Below are positions 54,467 to 64,000 of a stretch of 64,000 nucleotides of DNA, piece by piece (the first letter of the stretch is position 1; every line of letters starts with the position of its first letter). The notes under the pieces are model-generated. The model searched no databases. It had not been told where the DNA came from and saw only the letters and a list, made by a program, of their open reading frames with translations. Source of the stretch: Nothophaeocryptopus gaeumannii (lineage: Eukaryota; Ascomycota; Dothideomycetes; Mycosphaerellales; Mycosphaerellaceae); NCBI GenBank assembly GCA_031771865.1, contig JASISA010000036.1, forward strand, positions 186,001-250,000. The letters run 5' to 3'. The position numbers were made by a program, and so were the translations under genes.

Positions 54467-56419
54467 TTACGAACTACAAGAACACTGCATAGCCCTCTGA
54501 TACTTGGGCACATCCCCACAAAACCTATCCTCCTCCTCTTTATCCCATCCCCAATTATCCTCGAAAGGCTCCAACGCCATATTCATCACTCTCCCCAAAA
54601 TCTCCCTCTCTCCTTTCTTCTCTATCCTCTCGATCAGTTCATCCAGAATCCAAGATCTAGGCACAAAATTCGGATTCGCGGCTTTCATTGCCGCAATTCT
54701 TTCTTTCCGCGCTTCTTCGGAGGAAGGCCAGTCTTCTAATACGCGAACACGCCATTTGTCAAGCCATTTCGCAAGCCGTTCGCGCGCTTCGTCTTCAGAG
54801 CCGACGAGGCCGGAGAGGCCTTCGTGGTGGAAGAAACGGCCTGCGACTTCTTTCGCCTTCTCGTGAGAGTCGATGTCGACCATGCTGATGTTGCTTAGTC
54901 TTCTGAAGGCATGGTTGAAATCTAGTTCTAGAGCTTCCAACGTATCAAGAAGATTGGAATAAAGACTTTCGAAGTCCCCGTCTTCGCCTTCTTTGCATTG
55001 TTTGAGGCCGAGACGAGCTGTCATTATGCGTTTGTATTCTGCCATAAAGACTGCTTTGTATTCTTCACCGACCTGGTCGATGATGGTTTCGGCGCGCTTG
55101 ATAAGTTCATCGGCTCGTTCTTGGCGGACGCCTTTGGTGGCGAACTCTTCTTCGTCGACCCAAGAGCCAGCACCGATGACCTCGCCTAGAGCTTCGGCAA
55201 GACGGACATGATTCCACCAAACGATGCTGGGTTGGTTCTTGTATGAGTAACGCAGGGCGTGGTCGTCGTGATTCGGGGTGTAGTTGGGATCAAAGTTGTC
55301 CATGAAGGCGAAGGGGCCGAAGTCGATGGAGAGGCCGAAGATGGAGGTATTATCGGTGTTGAGCACGCCGTTCATGAAGCCGTAAGCTTGCCATGCGGCT
55401 ACTGTCTTCGCGTTTCGGCGGGCGATTTCGCGGAAGAGGCGAGCGTATCGGTTCTCTGCGCGTTCGCCTTCTCCTTGGATCTCATCTCTGGGGACGCCGC
55501 GAGATGCCTCCACGACGTCTTTCTGCTCGGTTGATGCTACCTTTGCAGGTAATTTGTCCCAGCCTCCGTAGACATCTTCTGCGACGTAGTCTGCTAGCTT
55601 GCGGACCATATCACGATCGCCTCTTGACCGTGGTAGGTCAAAAGTGCCGAATCGAATCCAGCTCTCTGCGAATCGTGCTACCATAGCAGCAGGCTCAGTC
55701 ATCTCTCTGCGCACATGCTCTTCAGGTCCAAGTGTTAGACTTAGAGCTCTTGTTGAAGGTATGCCCAGCGCATTGAGCGCCTCGCTGACAACGAATTCTC
55801 GAATACTGCTCCGCACCACTGCTTTGCCGTCTGCAAATCGCGAGTATGGTGTCTTGCCTGCACCTTTCAATTGAATTTCATATCTCTTCCCTGTCGCAGG
55901 GTTTGTCGTCTCGAAAAGAGAAATAGCACGGCCATCGCCTAGCTGACCAGCCCAAGAACCAAACTGGTAGCCACCATAGCATTGAGCCCACGGGTATATG
56001 TCTCGATCTCCGGGCTCCTTCTCCTGATCAATGGTGATGATTCTTTCACCAGCTACTGTGGCTTTGAACTCTTCCGATTCCACAGCTGACGGATCTATAG
56101 CCAGGTCCTTTAAAGCGGTCTTCGATACTCCCACAAGCTCCGACTTCTTGAACGGATCGGGTCGTACGAAGGTATAGGCTGCATTCTTGACTAGCCGTGG
56201 TCCTAGAGCTTTGCGCTCTGCTTTGTGCGATGAGGCCGGCGTTGGGTACTCTGGGTCAGGAGGAAGCTTTGATGTGAAGTTGTTGCCCTTGGGTAGATCA
56301 CGTATGCTGAAGGTCTTCTGATCGTTCGGTGCTCCATTGACTTGCCCCGCCATGGTCGCTAGTCGTCGCTGCGCTGTAAGTCTACTGAGAGGCCACGATC
56401 GTGATACGGCGCGATGCAT
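54467..56419 (-). CDS. SelO/YdiU-type protein AMPylase, Cys form, mitochondrial
   Basis: Pseudokinase-fold enzyme transferring AMP from ATP onto Ser/Thr/Tyr of proteins in mitochondria in redox stress. Intronless, 650 residues from the ATG at 56419. That start gives MHRAVSRSWPLSRLTAQRRL, a good presequence; a Met at 56353 (MAGQVNGAPND) is an alternative, and the frame is open upstream to 56692 without support. SelO blocks: WAQCYGGYQFGSWAGQLGDG, LKGAGKTPYSRFADGKAVVR, the active-site part NTDNTSIFGLSIDFGPFAFM. The C-terminus ends QCSCSS, so cysteines stand where animal SELO has selenocysteine, near the end. Confidence 0.94.
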   Translation of the reverse strand: MHRAVSRSWPLSRLTAQRRLATMAGQVNGAPNDQKTFSIRDLPKGNNFTSKLPPDPEYPTPASSHKAERKALGPRLVKNAAYTFVRPDPFKKSELVGVSKTALKDLAIDPSAVESEEFKATVAGERIITIDQEKEPGDRDIYPWAQCYGGYQFGSWAGQLGDGRAISLFETTNPATGKRYEIQLKGAGKTPYSRFADGKAVVRSSIREFVVSEALNALGIPSTRALSLTLGPEEHVRREMTEPAAMVARFAESWIRFGTFDLPRSRGDRDMVRKLADYVAEDVYGGWDKLPAKVASTEQKDVVEASRGVPRDEIQGEGERAENRYARLFREIARRNAKTVAAWQAYGFMNGVLNTDNTSIFGLSIDFGPFAFMDNFDPNYTPNHDDHALRYSYKNQPSIVWWNHVRLAEALGEVIGAGSWVDEEEFATKGVRQERADELIKRAETIIDQVGEEYKAVFMAEYKRIMTARLGLKQCKEGEDGDFESLYSNLLDTLEALELDFNHAFRRLSNISMVDIDSHEKAKEVAGRFFHHEGLSGLVGSEDEARERLAKWLDKWRVRVLEDWPSSEEARKERIAAMKAANPNFVPRSWILDELIERIEKKGEREILGRVMNMALEPFEDNWGWDKEEEDRFCGDVPKYQRAMQCSCSS

Positions 56420-57278
56420 ATAAGAAGAGAGAGAAAGTGAGAGATCTGAGGTGGCGAGAACAAATATGTACAGTAGATCGTTGGTATACTTCTCTCTCCG
56501 CAATCGCTTTGAAATGTTGCCATCGCGATGATATTCCCTGTGACGTCGAGTCGCATCCACAGAACGACCGAGGGGCGAGCGGAAGAGGGACGGACCGGTC
56601 TTCCACGTGGACGCACGGACTGTATCAAGATCAAGGAGGTAATGTCTTTGCTCTTTCCTGCTCTCTTCGACGCACTCCAAGAGATCTCGCAACGGCCCTC
56701 GAGCTTGAAAGACGCAATTACTGCTATAATGGGTCTATCGGCATCGGACCACTATTGCCTCGGCGTCCTTGGCGATTTTGGAGCGCGAATACGATTCGGC
56801 CTCCATCCTTAAAGGCAGTTGTCAACGACGGATCTCTTCACCCTTTATCGCTCCCAACAGCGACAGCGACAGCGATACCCTGGCTAGCTCATTGTACCAT
56901 GTTTTTATCCCCGGAGAATCTCAAATGCTCGATCATAGTCCGTTGGATTCCACTGACCGAACATTCCGCCATGAGCAGTATTGCTCGACATCCGGGCATT
57001 TAGGCCCTACGACATCCTAATCCACCAGCAGACATTGACTAACAGACCTACAATTCAGCCACAGAACAACCCTGTCCTTACACGCCCTTCAACAACAGCT
57101 CGCCGAGCTTTGCACGTGAGATAGGCGAGGTCAGCATGGGATGAGAGCGGGGAAGTTTGCCACATTGAGTCAAAAAGCAGCGAGCTCTCTCATCCACTCC
57201 GCCGACTATATACCACGCAACTTGTCATTGAGCTGTATTCAATTGGCCTGGTAACCTATACCAAGCACGACACACAAC
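56420..57278. other. Divergent promoter region
   Basis: About 860 bases between the SelO-type gene (minus) and the M24 gene (plus). The SelO frame stays open into this region up to 56692, but I take that as chance. No regulatory site is called. Confidence 0.45.
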
Positions 57279-57992
57279 ATGGCTACAGACACAATGACTG
57301 TTGCACAAGAGTACGAGCGGAGAGCTGTAGCCCTCCGAGACGCAGAGACAAAAGCCATTGATCTCTTCAATGAAATCGAAAAGGACCTCGTCCGCTACGG
57401 CGTCACAGAAAAACAGCTCAGTAAAGAGATCCACGACCTTGGAAAGGAACGCCATGGCGTGCGAACGGACTGGCACAAGCGAGTCGTTCGGGCAGGACCA
57501 AACACCATGGCTCCATTCGCAGAGAATCCACCGGATCGGATGATTGAAAAGGGCGATATACTCTACGTCGACCTAGGCCCCGTATTTGAAGAATGGGAAG
57601 CTGATTTCGGACGGACCTTTGTCCTTGGTGACGATGACCCAGCTAAGCTCAAAGTCCGCGATGCCTTGGAGCCGGTCTGGTACAAACTCAAGGCTCGCTA
57701 TAAGGAGAATCCGGATATGACTGGGCAGGAGCTGTTCGAGATTTCTTGCGCGGAGGCACAGAAAGCTGGGTATCAGTGGGGCGCTGATATTGCAGGACAT
57801 GTTGTGGGAAACTTTCCACACGAGAGGATACCTGATGATATGACGCAGCTTTATATCATGAATGGGAATCGGGAGAAGTTGAGTGCGCTGGGGAAGGATG
57901 GGCATCGACGCCATTGGATTCTTGAAGTCCATCTTGAAGACCCCATCTCGGGGTTCAAGGGATTCTATGAGCAGCTTTTGACGGTAGATTGA
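57279..57992 (+). CDS. M24 (pita-bread-fold) metallopeptidase-family protein
   Basis: Intronless, 237 residues, shorter than full aminopeptidase P (catalytic domain only). Ligand-type motifs in order: GDILYVDLGPVFEEWEADFG (two Asp), AGHVVGNFPHERIP (His), and ILEVHLEDPISGF (Glu). It opens with a helical stretch (QEYERRAVALRDAETKAIDL). Such short cytosolic members are called Xaa-Pro peptidase-like or creatinase-like; some have lost peptidase activity. The ligand set seems present, so activity is possible. The substrate is unknown. Confidence 0.85.
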   Translation: MATDTMTVAQEYERRAVALRDAETKAIDLFNEIEKDLVRYGVTEKQLSKEIHDLGKERHGVRTDWHKRVVRAGPNTMAPFAENPPDRMIEKGDILYVDLGPVFEEWEADFGRTFVLGDDDPAKLKVRDALEPVWYKLKARYKENPDMTGQELFEISCAEAQKAGYQWGADIAGHVVGNFPHERIPDDMTQLYIMNGNREKLSALGKDGHRRHWILEVHLEDPISGFKGFYEQLLTVD

Positions 57993-58098
57993 TCATGGAT
58001 CGTGTCGATTGATCTCTATCTCTCTTCTACAAGTTCAAGCTTATTCTATGCCAACGAAAGCCTAATGAATCTGCATTGTTTCACTAGAAGCTCTCCTC

Positions 58099-58905
58099 TC
58101 ACAACTCTCGATGCCACCCATGCGCCTTCTCAGCACTCAACCCCGGAATCCACGATTTCGTTGTCGGCCGGTCATCGCCCAAACTGCTCTCCCCCTCAGC
58201 CCCTTTCTGCGGCACCCTCACACTCTCCACCATAACAAACTTCGTCTGTCTCCCACCAACCTCGAAAAGCTCCACAACAGCATCAATCAAATCACCCAAT
58301 GTAACTCCCTCAGGCCTATGCCTCACATACCTCTGCTTCCATTTCGGCAATTTCGAATCGTAATCGACATGCGTTACAAAAGGCGCTCGTCCGGAACCTA
58401 GTTCGTAGAAAGACCGAGTATACCAGAAATCGGTAAAGGGAGGTGAGGAGGCGAGCATATTTCTCCAAGGGGCGTTGGGGTTGGAGAGGTGAAGACGATC
58501 GAATTGGCGTTTTGAGATTTCTAAAGAGAATGTCCAGTGTCGAGGTTGGGAGGGTTGGAGACCGAATGACGAGAAGATTTCATTGTCGAAGGGGTAGGCG
58601 GAACCCCAACTCCTCTGCTCCAGCAATAGGAATGGAATCCAGGTATTGGGTCGTGCAGGTGGGAAGGCGTGTTTCTCATTCCAGGCTTCCGGGGAGTGCT
58701 GGACGTCTGCGGGTGTTGGGAGGTAGATTGATTTTCGTATAGGAGTTGAATGTCGAACGAGATAATGCCATGTTCGACAGGTTGTTTGGGCGAGGATGAT
58801 GATTCGCATGGCGGTGATTTCTTGGTGCGTGTTGGAGGATGGGAGGGAGAGGAGGATGGACTCCAGGAGTTCGGGGATGGAGAAGACTTCTGCTGCGGCG
58901 TTCAT
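58099..58905 (-). CDS. F-box-like hypothetical protein
   Basis: 268 residues from the ATG at 58905 (MNAAAEVFSIPELLESILLS). The N-terminal block IPELLESILLSLP...TCRTWHYLVRHSTPIRKSIY has the pattern of a degenerate fungal F-box. The rest is a mixed alpha/beta region with no named domain: WTFSLEISKRQFDRLHLSNP, then TLGDLIDAVVELFEV. This resembles the many F-box-like family proteins of ascomycetes with unknown targets. The upstream open frame to 58977 begins with a TTG and is not used. Confidence 0.7.
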   Translation of the reverse strand: MNAAAEVFSIPELLESILLSLPSSNTHQEITAMRIIILAQTTCRTWHYLVRHSTPIRKSIYLPTPADVQHSPEAWNEKHAFPPARPNTWIPFLLLEQRSWGSAYPFDNEIFSSFGLQPSQPRHWTFSLEISKRQFDRLHLSNPNAPWRNMLASSPPFTDFWYTRSFYELGSGRAPFVTHVDYDSKLPKWKQRYVRHRPEGVTLGDLIDAVVELFEVGGRQTKFVMVESVRVPQKGAEGESSLGDDRPTTKSWIPGLSAEKAHGWHREL

Positions 58906-59645
58906 TGTTAAAGTAACTGGAAGGGTAGACTTTGGACGCTTGTACAGCACGACTGGCTTTCTTGTGATCGTGTTCAATGCTCAATTATGTTGGCCAGCAA
59001 TGCCCAACGGCCGTGAATCGTGATCGATGGATATTACCGTCCTAGGATGTGCTTGACGCAAGTGATCCCCGAATTCTCTGGCTCCCTTGCACATCAAAGT
59101 GTTGTCTGGAGTCGGAAAGCTGGGCATCTAGCTGCTGTACTTAGTCGTTGTACAAGTCTGTGGCAGAGCACGTGCTATATACACTCACAAGACCATTTCT
59201 GATAAACGTGAGACCCGCTGTTGTGAAGGGAGCTGGGAGCTTATAGCTTGACGGCCAGCGCCCCTCGTGCAAGCTCCGCTGACCCGTACCTTCCCGGTAT
59301 CTGAAGCACGCCAACTTTGGTTGACAAGAGCGGTGTGCAAATGTGTTTCTGGTCGTATGCTTAGTGAAGTCTGTGGTTAGGCACACGTTACTTCTTGCAG
59401 ACGTGAATACGGAAGCGCAAACAGATCGAAAGATTGAGCACTCCGATTGTCGAGCGTTAGGAGAAGAACATTGATCTTTGATTGATCATGACAGTTCCCC
59501 AACTCGACGGCGAACAAGCCCAAGGAAGCGAGTAGGAGCTGGGGTAAAAGAGGCATCAGTAGCTGGCTATGACTCCCACCAAAGAACGCACCATTCGCTG
59601 TCTTGTTGTAGGAATCGATCTCATACGTTCTACTACCTACCGAGT
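58906..59645. other. Intergenic, no gene seen
   Basis: About 740 bases. Short ORFs on both strands, none with a motif. Confidence 0.45.
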
Positions 59646-60422
59646 TCAGACGTCGTAACCGGCAAAGCTCTTGTTCACAAACTTGTAGCCGGTCCAAGGA
59701 TCGCGCTCGAACATGAAATCTTCGAGCTTACAGGTGCGCATGTCGAATGAAATCGTCACTCCACTGCTCGAGGAGCCCGAGGAGCTGGAGATGCTGGCGG
59801 CTTGACTTTCCGGAATATCTTTCCGAGGAGGACGTATGAGCTGCATGGCCCATCGGAATGGCTGCCAACGAATACGCTTGCATTTCGCAAGTTCGATTTT
59901 CTTCCGACCTGTTGGCTTTACATGTGCTCTGAGGGAGGCCATGGCCGGTGAGTTGGGAGGTGAAGTTGCAACAGCCTCTTCAGAATTGAACACATCGTCG
60001 TTGCGGCTCGAACCACCTCTGTTGTGAACATATAGCGATCGAGTCGAGGGCACTGGGTGAGTTGTGAACTTCATATATGACATGGACCTTTTCCTGCTCG
60101 CTTCATCTTCACTACTAGCCTGGCACCCATGGGTATATCCAGAGCTCCTCGGGACCTTGCTTACAGAAGGCCTTGGACCTGTAGCTTTGATCCAAGCGGG
60201 TTCCAGAGAAGCGCCTTCGGAGTCCGTAGGAGATGGCGACCTACGTTGATGCGGCCGGAAGAAAGACGGATGTTTGCGAGAACGGGTGACCGTGTCATGG
60301 TTATTTGTGTGATGTGGGTACGATCTCTCCAGTGTTCCCAGCGCCCTTGAGTTTGTTGCGCCGTATTCTATAGCCTTTTCCTTACCCTTCCGCTCGTTGT
60401 CTGAGGTGCTGGACGCCTGCAT
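59646..60422 (-). CDS. Hypothetical Ser-rich basic protein
   Basis: 258 residues, intronless. A Ser/Arg/Pro-rich N-terminus (KHPSFFRPHQRRSPSPTDSE) is followed by a basic block RKKIELAKCKRIRWQPFRWA, a Ser-rich run and an ordered C-terminus (KLEDFMFERDPWTGYKFVNK). No signal peptide is present. I do not recognise the family. The ordered C-terminal block argues that this is a real gene. Confidence 0.6.
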   Translation of the reverse strand: MQASSTSDNERKGKEKAIEYGATNSRALGTLERSYPHHTNNHDTVTRSRKHPSFFRPHQRRSPSPTDSEGASLEPAWIKATGPRPSVSKVPRSSGYTHGCQASSEDEASRKRSMSYMKFTTHPVPSTRSLYVHNRGGSSRNDDVFNSEEAVATSPPNSPAMASLRAHVKPTGRKKIELAKCKRIRWQPFRWAMQLIRPPRKDIPESQAASISSSSGSSSSGVTISFDMRTCKLEDFMFERDPWTGYKFVNKSFAGYDV

Positions 60423-61310
60423 ATGATTAGTTGCCTTTGCTTGCTGGAGACTTTGCTACCCCAGAGTCGGATCGAAGCAAAGCAAACAGCTCTTAAGAGC
60501 TCATCTCTAGCGGAAGGAATCTAAGATTCACAACAGATTGAGGCGAAGACGTCGCCGCCGAGACAGTATTGATGCAACAAATGCTTCTACTTTGAGGAAT
60601 TGCTGGTGTCATTCTTCGTGGCATATCGCAGTCTTTCGTGAACATGAGAGTGGCGAAAGGCTCATTGCGTGAAGGTGGACTGCCTGGCATCAATTCAATA
60701 TCTTGCAACATTCGAATGGGAAGGCCTGTCAGCCTTGACACGAACATGAGCGAGATCTTGGTTGTAGAAGCTCTCTCACAGACCATCTGTAGACGTGAAC
60801 ACGAGTCCCGCGCGGGTCAGGCCCATTGAATCGCGAGCCCCTCTTTGCATTCACGGCAAGTGGAAAGATGTCGCGCCATGTTCTTTTCATTGAGATGACT
60901 TGCCGCTGATATCCGTATCCCGCTTTGCCCGAGAGGTGGAGACTCGAGATGTTGGTGAAAATTGTTGCCAGCGGACGAGGGAGAGCGCGAAGAGACCCTT
61001 GAATCCTTCGGCAGAGGGCCAGCTCAACTGCCGTGTCTTCCTTCTACGGCCGTCTGCGACATGACCTGCCCTTCTATACGCGCTGGCATCCACATTACGT
61101 GGAGCATAGAGGGAGAAACGACGGCTCTTCTGCGCTCCCGAGATGACAAGAGGATGGAAGGGCAACTGCCGAACGTGACTTTAGAGTATATGAGGTAGGT
61201 AGGTGAAGGGTCTATACTTCTTTACATACTACTCCTCCAGCTGAAGTTCGACCACCTCGGCCCTTTTAACCCGCCCTCCCTTGTCACTCATTAAGGTGTC
61301 TGACTCAAAG
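60423..61310. other. Intergenic, no gene seen
   Basis: About 890 bases between divergent genes. The minus frame 60493-60786 (97 codons) has no recognisable domain. The last part should hold the promoter of the methyltransferase gene. Confidence 0.45.
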
Positions 61311-62555
61311 ATGCCTGTCACCAAGCTTCCCTTCCACGCTGATCACATTGGATCTCTCATCCGGCCAAGCACCGTTTCCGAGGCGCAAGAGAAGGCAGAT
61401 GCGGGAGAAATAACGCGAGAGCAGCTGCGAGAGGTGCAGCAGAAGGAGATTGCAGATATTGTCAAGAAGCAGCAGGAACACAATGTGCGGGCACTTTGCT
61501 CAGGCGAGTTCGACCGCAAGTATTATTTCAGCGGCTTTTTCGAGAAGCTGGATGGCTTCAAGGAGGTGAGCCCCGTACCATGGGAGCTGGCGAGATTGTC
61601 GGCTGCCCCGATCAAAGCTTTGCAGAAAGCTGGCAAGCAATACCCCATGGCGGCGATCTGTGATGGCAAGATCAAATACTCTCAGAGCCCGTATCTGGAC
61701 AACTGGAAGCTGTTGCGGAATACCTTGCCAGAGTCACAGTGGAAGGAGGCCAAGTTTACAATGCCGCCTCCATGCTATTTCCATCTGCGACTCGCACGCG
61801 GGAAGTGCTACAGCCCGGATGCATACTCCAATGATACGGACTTCTTCAACGACTTGGCTGCCGCTTACCGCCAGGAATTCAAGACTTTGTACAAGGAGGG
61901 TCTCCGTAACATCCAGATCGATGACCCAACTCTGGCATACTTCTGCTCCGAGGACATGCTGAAAGGCCTTCGAGAAGATGGCGAAGATACGGACAAGATG
62001 TTCGACCTGTACTTGAAGGCACACAATGACTGCATCGCAGACCGACCAGATGATCTCCATGTCGGTCTGCACATCTGCAGAGGTGGGATAGTGTGAATGC
62101 TGCATCAATGTGAGCTTGGCTGACGTCCTTTAGGAAACTTCTCCAAGTCCATGCACTTTAGCGAGGGTTCGTACGAGGCCATCGCGGAGCGCTTCTTCAA
62201 GACCCTGAACTATGATACCTTCTACCTGGAGTACGACAACCCTCGCTCTGGTGGATTCGAGCCGCTCCGATACTTGCCGAAGAACAAAAATGTCGTACTG
62301 GGTGTGGTTACCACAAAGGATCCACAGCTTGAAGGTCCAGAGTTGCTAAAGACCCGTGTGCGTGAGGCTGCGGAGATCATTGCTAGAGGTCAAGGGCGTA
62401 GTTTGGAGGGGGCGATGGAAAACATCGGCATCAGCCCGCAGTGCGGTTTTGCAAGCGTCGCTGTGGGTGCAGAGGGAATGGACCAGGACAAGATGTTTGC
62501 CAAGCTCAAGCTGGTGCAGGACGTGGCTAAAGAGTTGTGGCCCGATCGGCCATGA
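61311..62555 (+). CDS. MetE C-terminal-domain-like methyltransferase
   Basis: 397 residues over two exons, 61311-62082 and 62134-62555 (51-base intron, GTGGGA donor, TTTAG acceptor). It has one TIM-barrel of the cobalamin-independent methionine synthase (MetE) C-terminal type, beginning LPFHADHIGSLIRP. The zinc-site pattern is complete: HICRGN (His and Cys), Glu in YLEYDNPRSGGFEPL, and Cys in ISPQCGFAS. It lacks the N-terminal domain of full MetE and so resembles stand-alone MetE-like proteins, whose methyl donor and acceptor are often unknown. The ATG at 61311 is preferred over the upstream TTG-type opening. Confidence 0.88.
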
Positions 62556-64000
62556 TCGAAGCTCGTGCTGATCCACCGAGCTCCTTGCATGTGAAAGCAT
62601 GTGACATCTGTCCAATTCAACACAGCAACGACTGCTCAGGGGAGGCGGTTTTGGCAGCGGTTCAACAGGCTTCTGACGACGTGACCAAATGTAGATGTAG
62701 TCGATGTAGCATGACGAAGCGAAAAAGCTCGTGTTTGCTTGCTCTCTCCGTTCTTGCCGTGGGGTCGACTTGCACTGATTGTGTCCAGATCTTGAAGTTC
62801 GGTCCTTCTCAGTCATGCATTTGCGAGATGCACACAACATCGGTACGTACCTCTGCAATGACATCTTCGTCGCACGTCAGAAAACCAACCCTGCTGTGAG
62901 TTCTCGAGCAGTCGGCTGTGCCTCACTGGTCGTTCCCGTTCACACTGTCCCCTGCTTTCACGTGGAGAGGCAAAGGCCGCAGTAGATGCCGAACCCTGGC
63001 TAGGTTGACTGCGCCAATAAGGTTTAGAGCTGCTGGCACAATTGCGAGAACGACGAGGTGAGTGGTAGGGCGACAGATGGCCAACCGCAAGGTCATGCAA
63101 TCAACCACACTTGCGCCTTGTCTTGTCTGGCCTCAACAGCAGGTTGCATCGCTTTGCCTCTGCTTATCACCGGATCATCGTTGGCTTTGGTTGTCACGAT
63201 TGAGTCTCGCTGTCCATTCCTCAAGATGAGATGGCGGTGGCCGGGGAAGAGGCATTACAGTACATTAGAGCACACTAACGAAGCGCGTGAAACTCCAGGC
63301 GTCGGTTAAAGAAAGAGCGTCGATCTCGAGCCGAGTGCTCCACCGCCCAAAGACGATTTCTCGCAGCAACCACAGCGACTGGTCGAGGCAGAGCCAAGGG
63401 CGGTCTTGACCAAAGTCTCGAGATGCGAGTTGTCCCGTTGAGACGCACTCCGCTGCTTGCCAAGCGTTCGGCCGATCTGCAGACCAGGGATTTTGTATTT
63501 TGCGCTCCCCGGCTATTGATTGAATGCCCGCAGTTCTCACGCTCCGGTGCAGATTTATGTGCTGTATCAATGTGGACGATATGAGATGAAGCCTTAGGCA
63601 GGTAGCCTAGGTTTTTGGAGACAGGCTGGGGCGAGCAGGCCCGCCGGTGCGTCTTCTCGAGCCAGTGATAGCGTCGGAAAGAGTCGTGTCGTTTTGGCGG
63701 TCGGCGTAACGCTAATGATCCTAGCCAATCTCGAACTCTAAGGGTCTGGGAAGCGTGGCTCCTAGCAAAAATGTACCTGAGCAGCACCCCGTTTCATTAC
63801 AAGAGGCATTGCTCCTCCCACTCGCTTCGTTCGCACATTCCACCACCTCTCACGCATCGTGTCTGGCTTGGAGAATCTCTTTCGCTCATTCTAGCTGCAT
63901 AAACACTGGGACCGCATCCGCATCGCTGTACATAATCACCCAGCCAAGCTCTTCCCAACCAAGAGCTCGCCCACTCAACATTCCCGAAAGGCACTGCACT
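62556..64000. other. Intergenic, no gene seen
   Basis: About 1.4 kb to the window edge. The longest frame (63275-63787, minus) has the Arg/Ser-rich composition of a spurious ORF. I see no repeat or RNA gene. Confidence 0.5.

Noticed and set aside
56420..56692. N-terminal extension of the SelO frame by 91 codons
   Set aside because: The extension has no family similarity, and the Met at 56419 gives a good mitochondrial presequence.
63275..63787. 170-codon minus ORF near the right edge
   Set aside because: Arg- and Ser-rich with no domain; probably chance in GC-rich DNA.

Overview
The window looks like a nuclear chromosome segment of a filamentous ascomycete, most likely a Dothideomycete. Genes are dense on both strands. 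Introns are short (about 45-65 bases) with GTAAGT/GTGAGT-type donors. The gene set is typical of Pezizomycotina: alpha-aminoadipate lysine synthesis (homoaconitase), Hsp88, a Byr4/Bfa1 mitotic-exit GAP, an Xrcc4-like NHEJ factor, Cwc21, Cdc123, Lsm4, Bms1 and Pex4. The class assignment is inference from protein style, not from a search. All intron-exon joins given here were worked out by eye from splice signals and reading frame.

Layout. 1.5-4.1 kb: Hsp110/Hsp88 chaperone. 4.6-5.8 kb: broken MYND-finger gene. 6.0-9.1 kb: a small Ser-rich protein, Cdc123 (eIF2 assembly) and Cwc21 (spliceosome). 9.6-15.1 kb: alpha/beta hydrolase, WD40 protein and an APC-family amino-acid/choline/GABA-type permease. 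15.3-19.4 kb: homoaconitase and phosphoserine aminotransferase, divergent around a short promoter that holds a perfect Gcn4/CpcA site. 19.8-22.0 kb: a broken, internally duplicated uncharacterised locus. 22.2-25.7 kb: Bms1. 26.0-26.4 kb: a four-exon, 72-residue peptidase-inhibitor-I9-type gene. 26.5-29.6 kb: a gene-poor stretch with three tRNA-like units and a 15-bp minisatellite.

29.7-39.1 kb: a disordered protein, a small LEA-like mitochondrial protein, a signal-peptide/one-membrane-span protein, Lsm4, a macrodomain protein and glutaminyl-tRNA synthetase. 39.7-46.3 kb: a Ser/Thr-rich secreted protein with three Cys-rich modules (one frameshift), Pex4 E2 and a secreted alkaline phosphatase (one frameshift). 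46.3-54.1 kb: Byr4/Bfa1, Xrcc4-like protein and a large disordered nuclear protein. 54.5-62.6 kb: SelO AMPylase with Cys in place of Sec, an M24 peptidase-fold protein, two uncharacterised proteins and a MetE C-terminal-domain-like methyltransferase. The last 1.4 kb shows no gene.

Most genes are housekeeping and do not form one pathway. The clearest functional grouping is LYS4-SER1, two amino-acid synthesis genes sharing a promoter. The less ordinary material is four loci whose reading frames are interrupted (MYND, duplicated locus, Cys-module protein, alkaline phosphatase) and the three tRNA-like units with long internal inserts. I did not find a CRISPR array, transposon, secondary-metabolite cluster or any clearly new multi-gene system.
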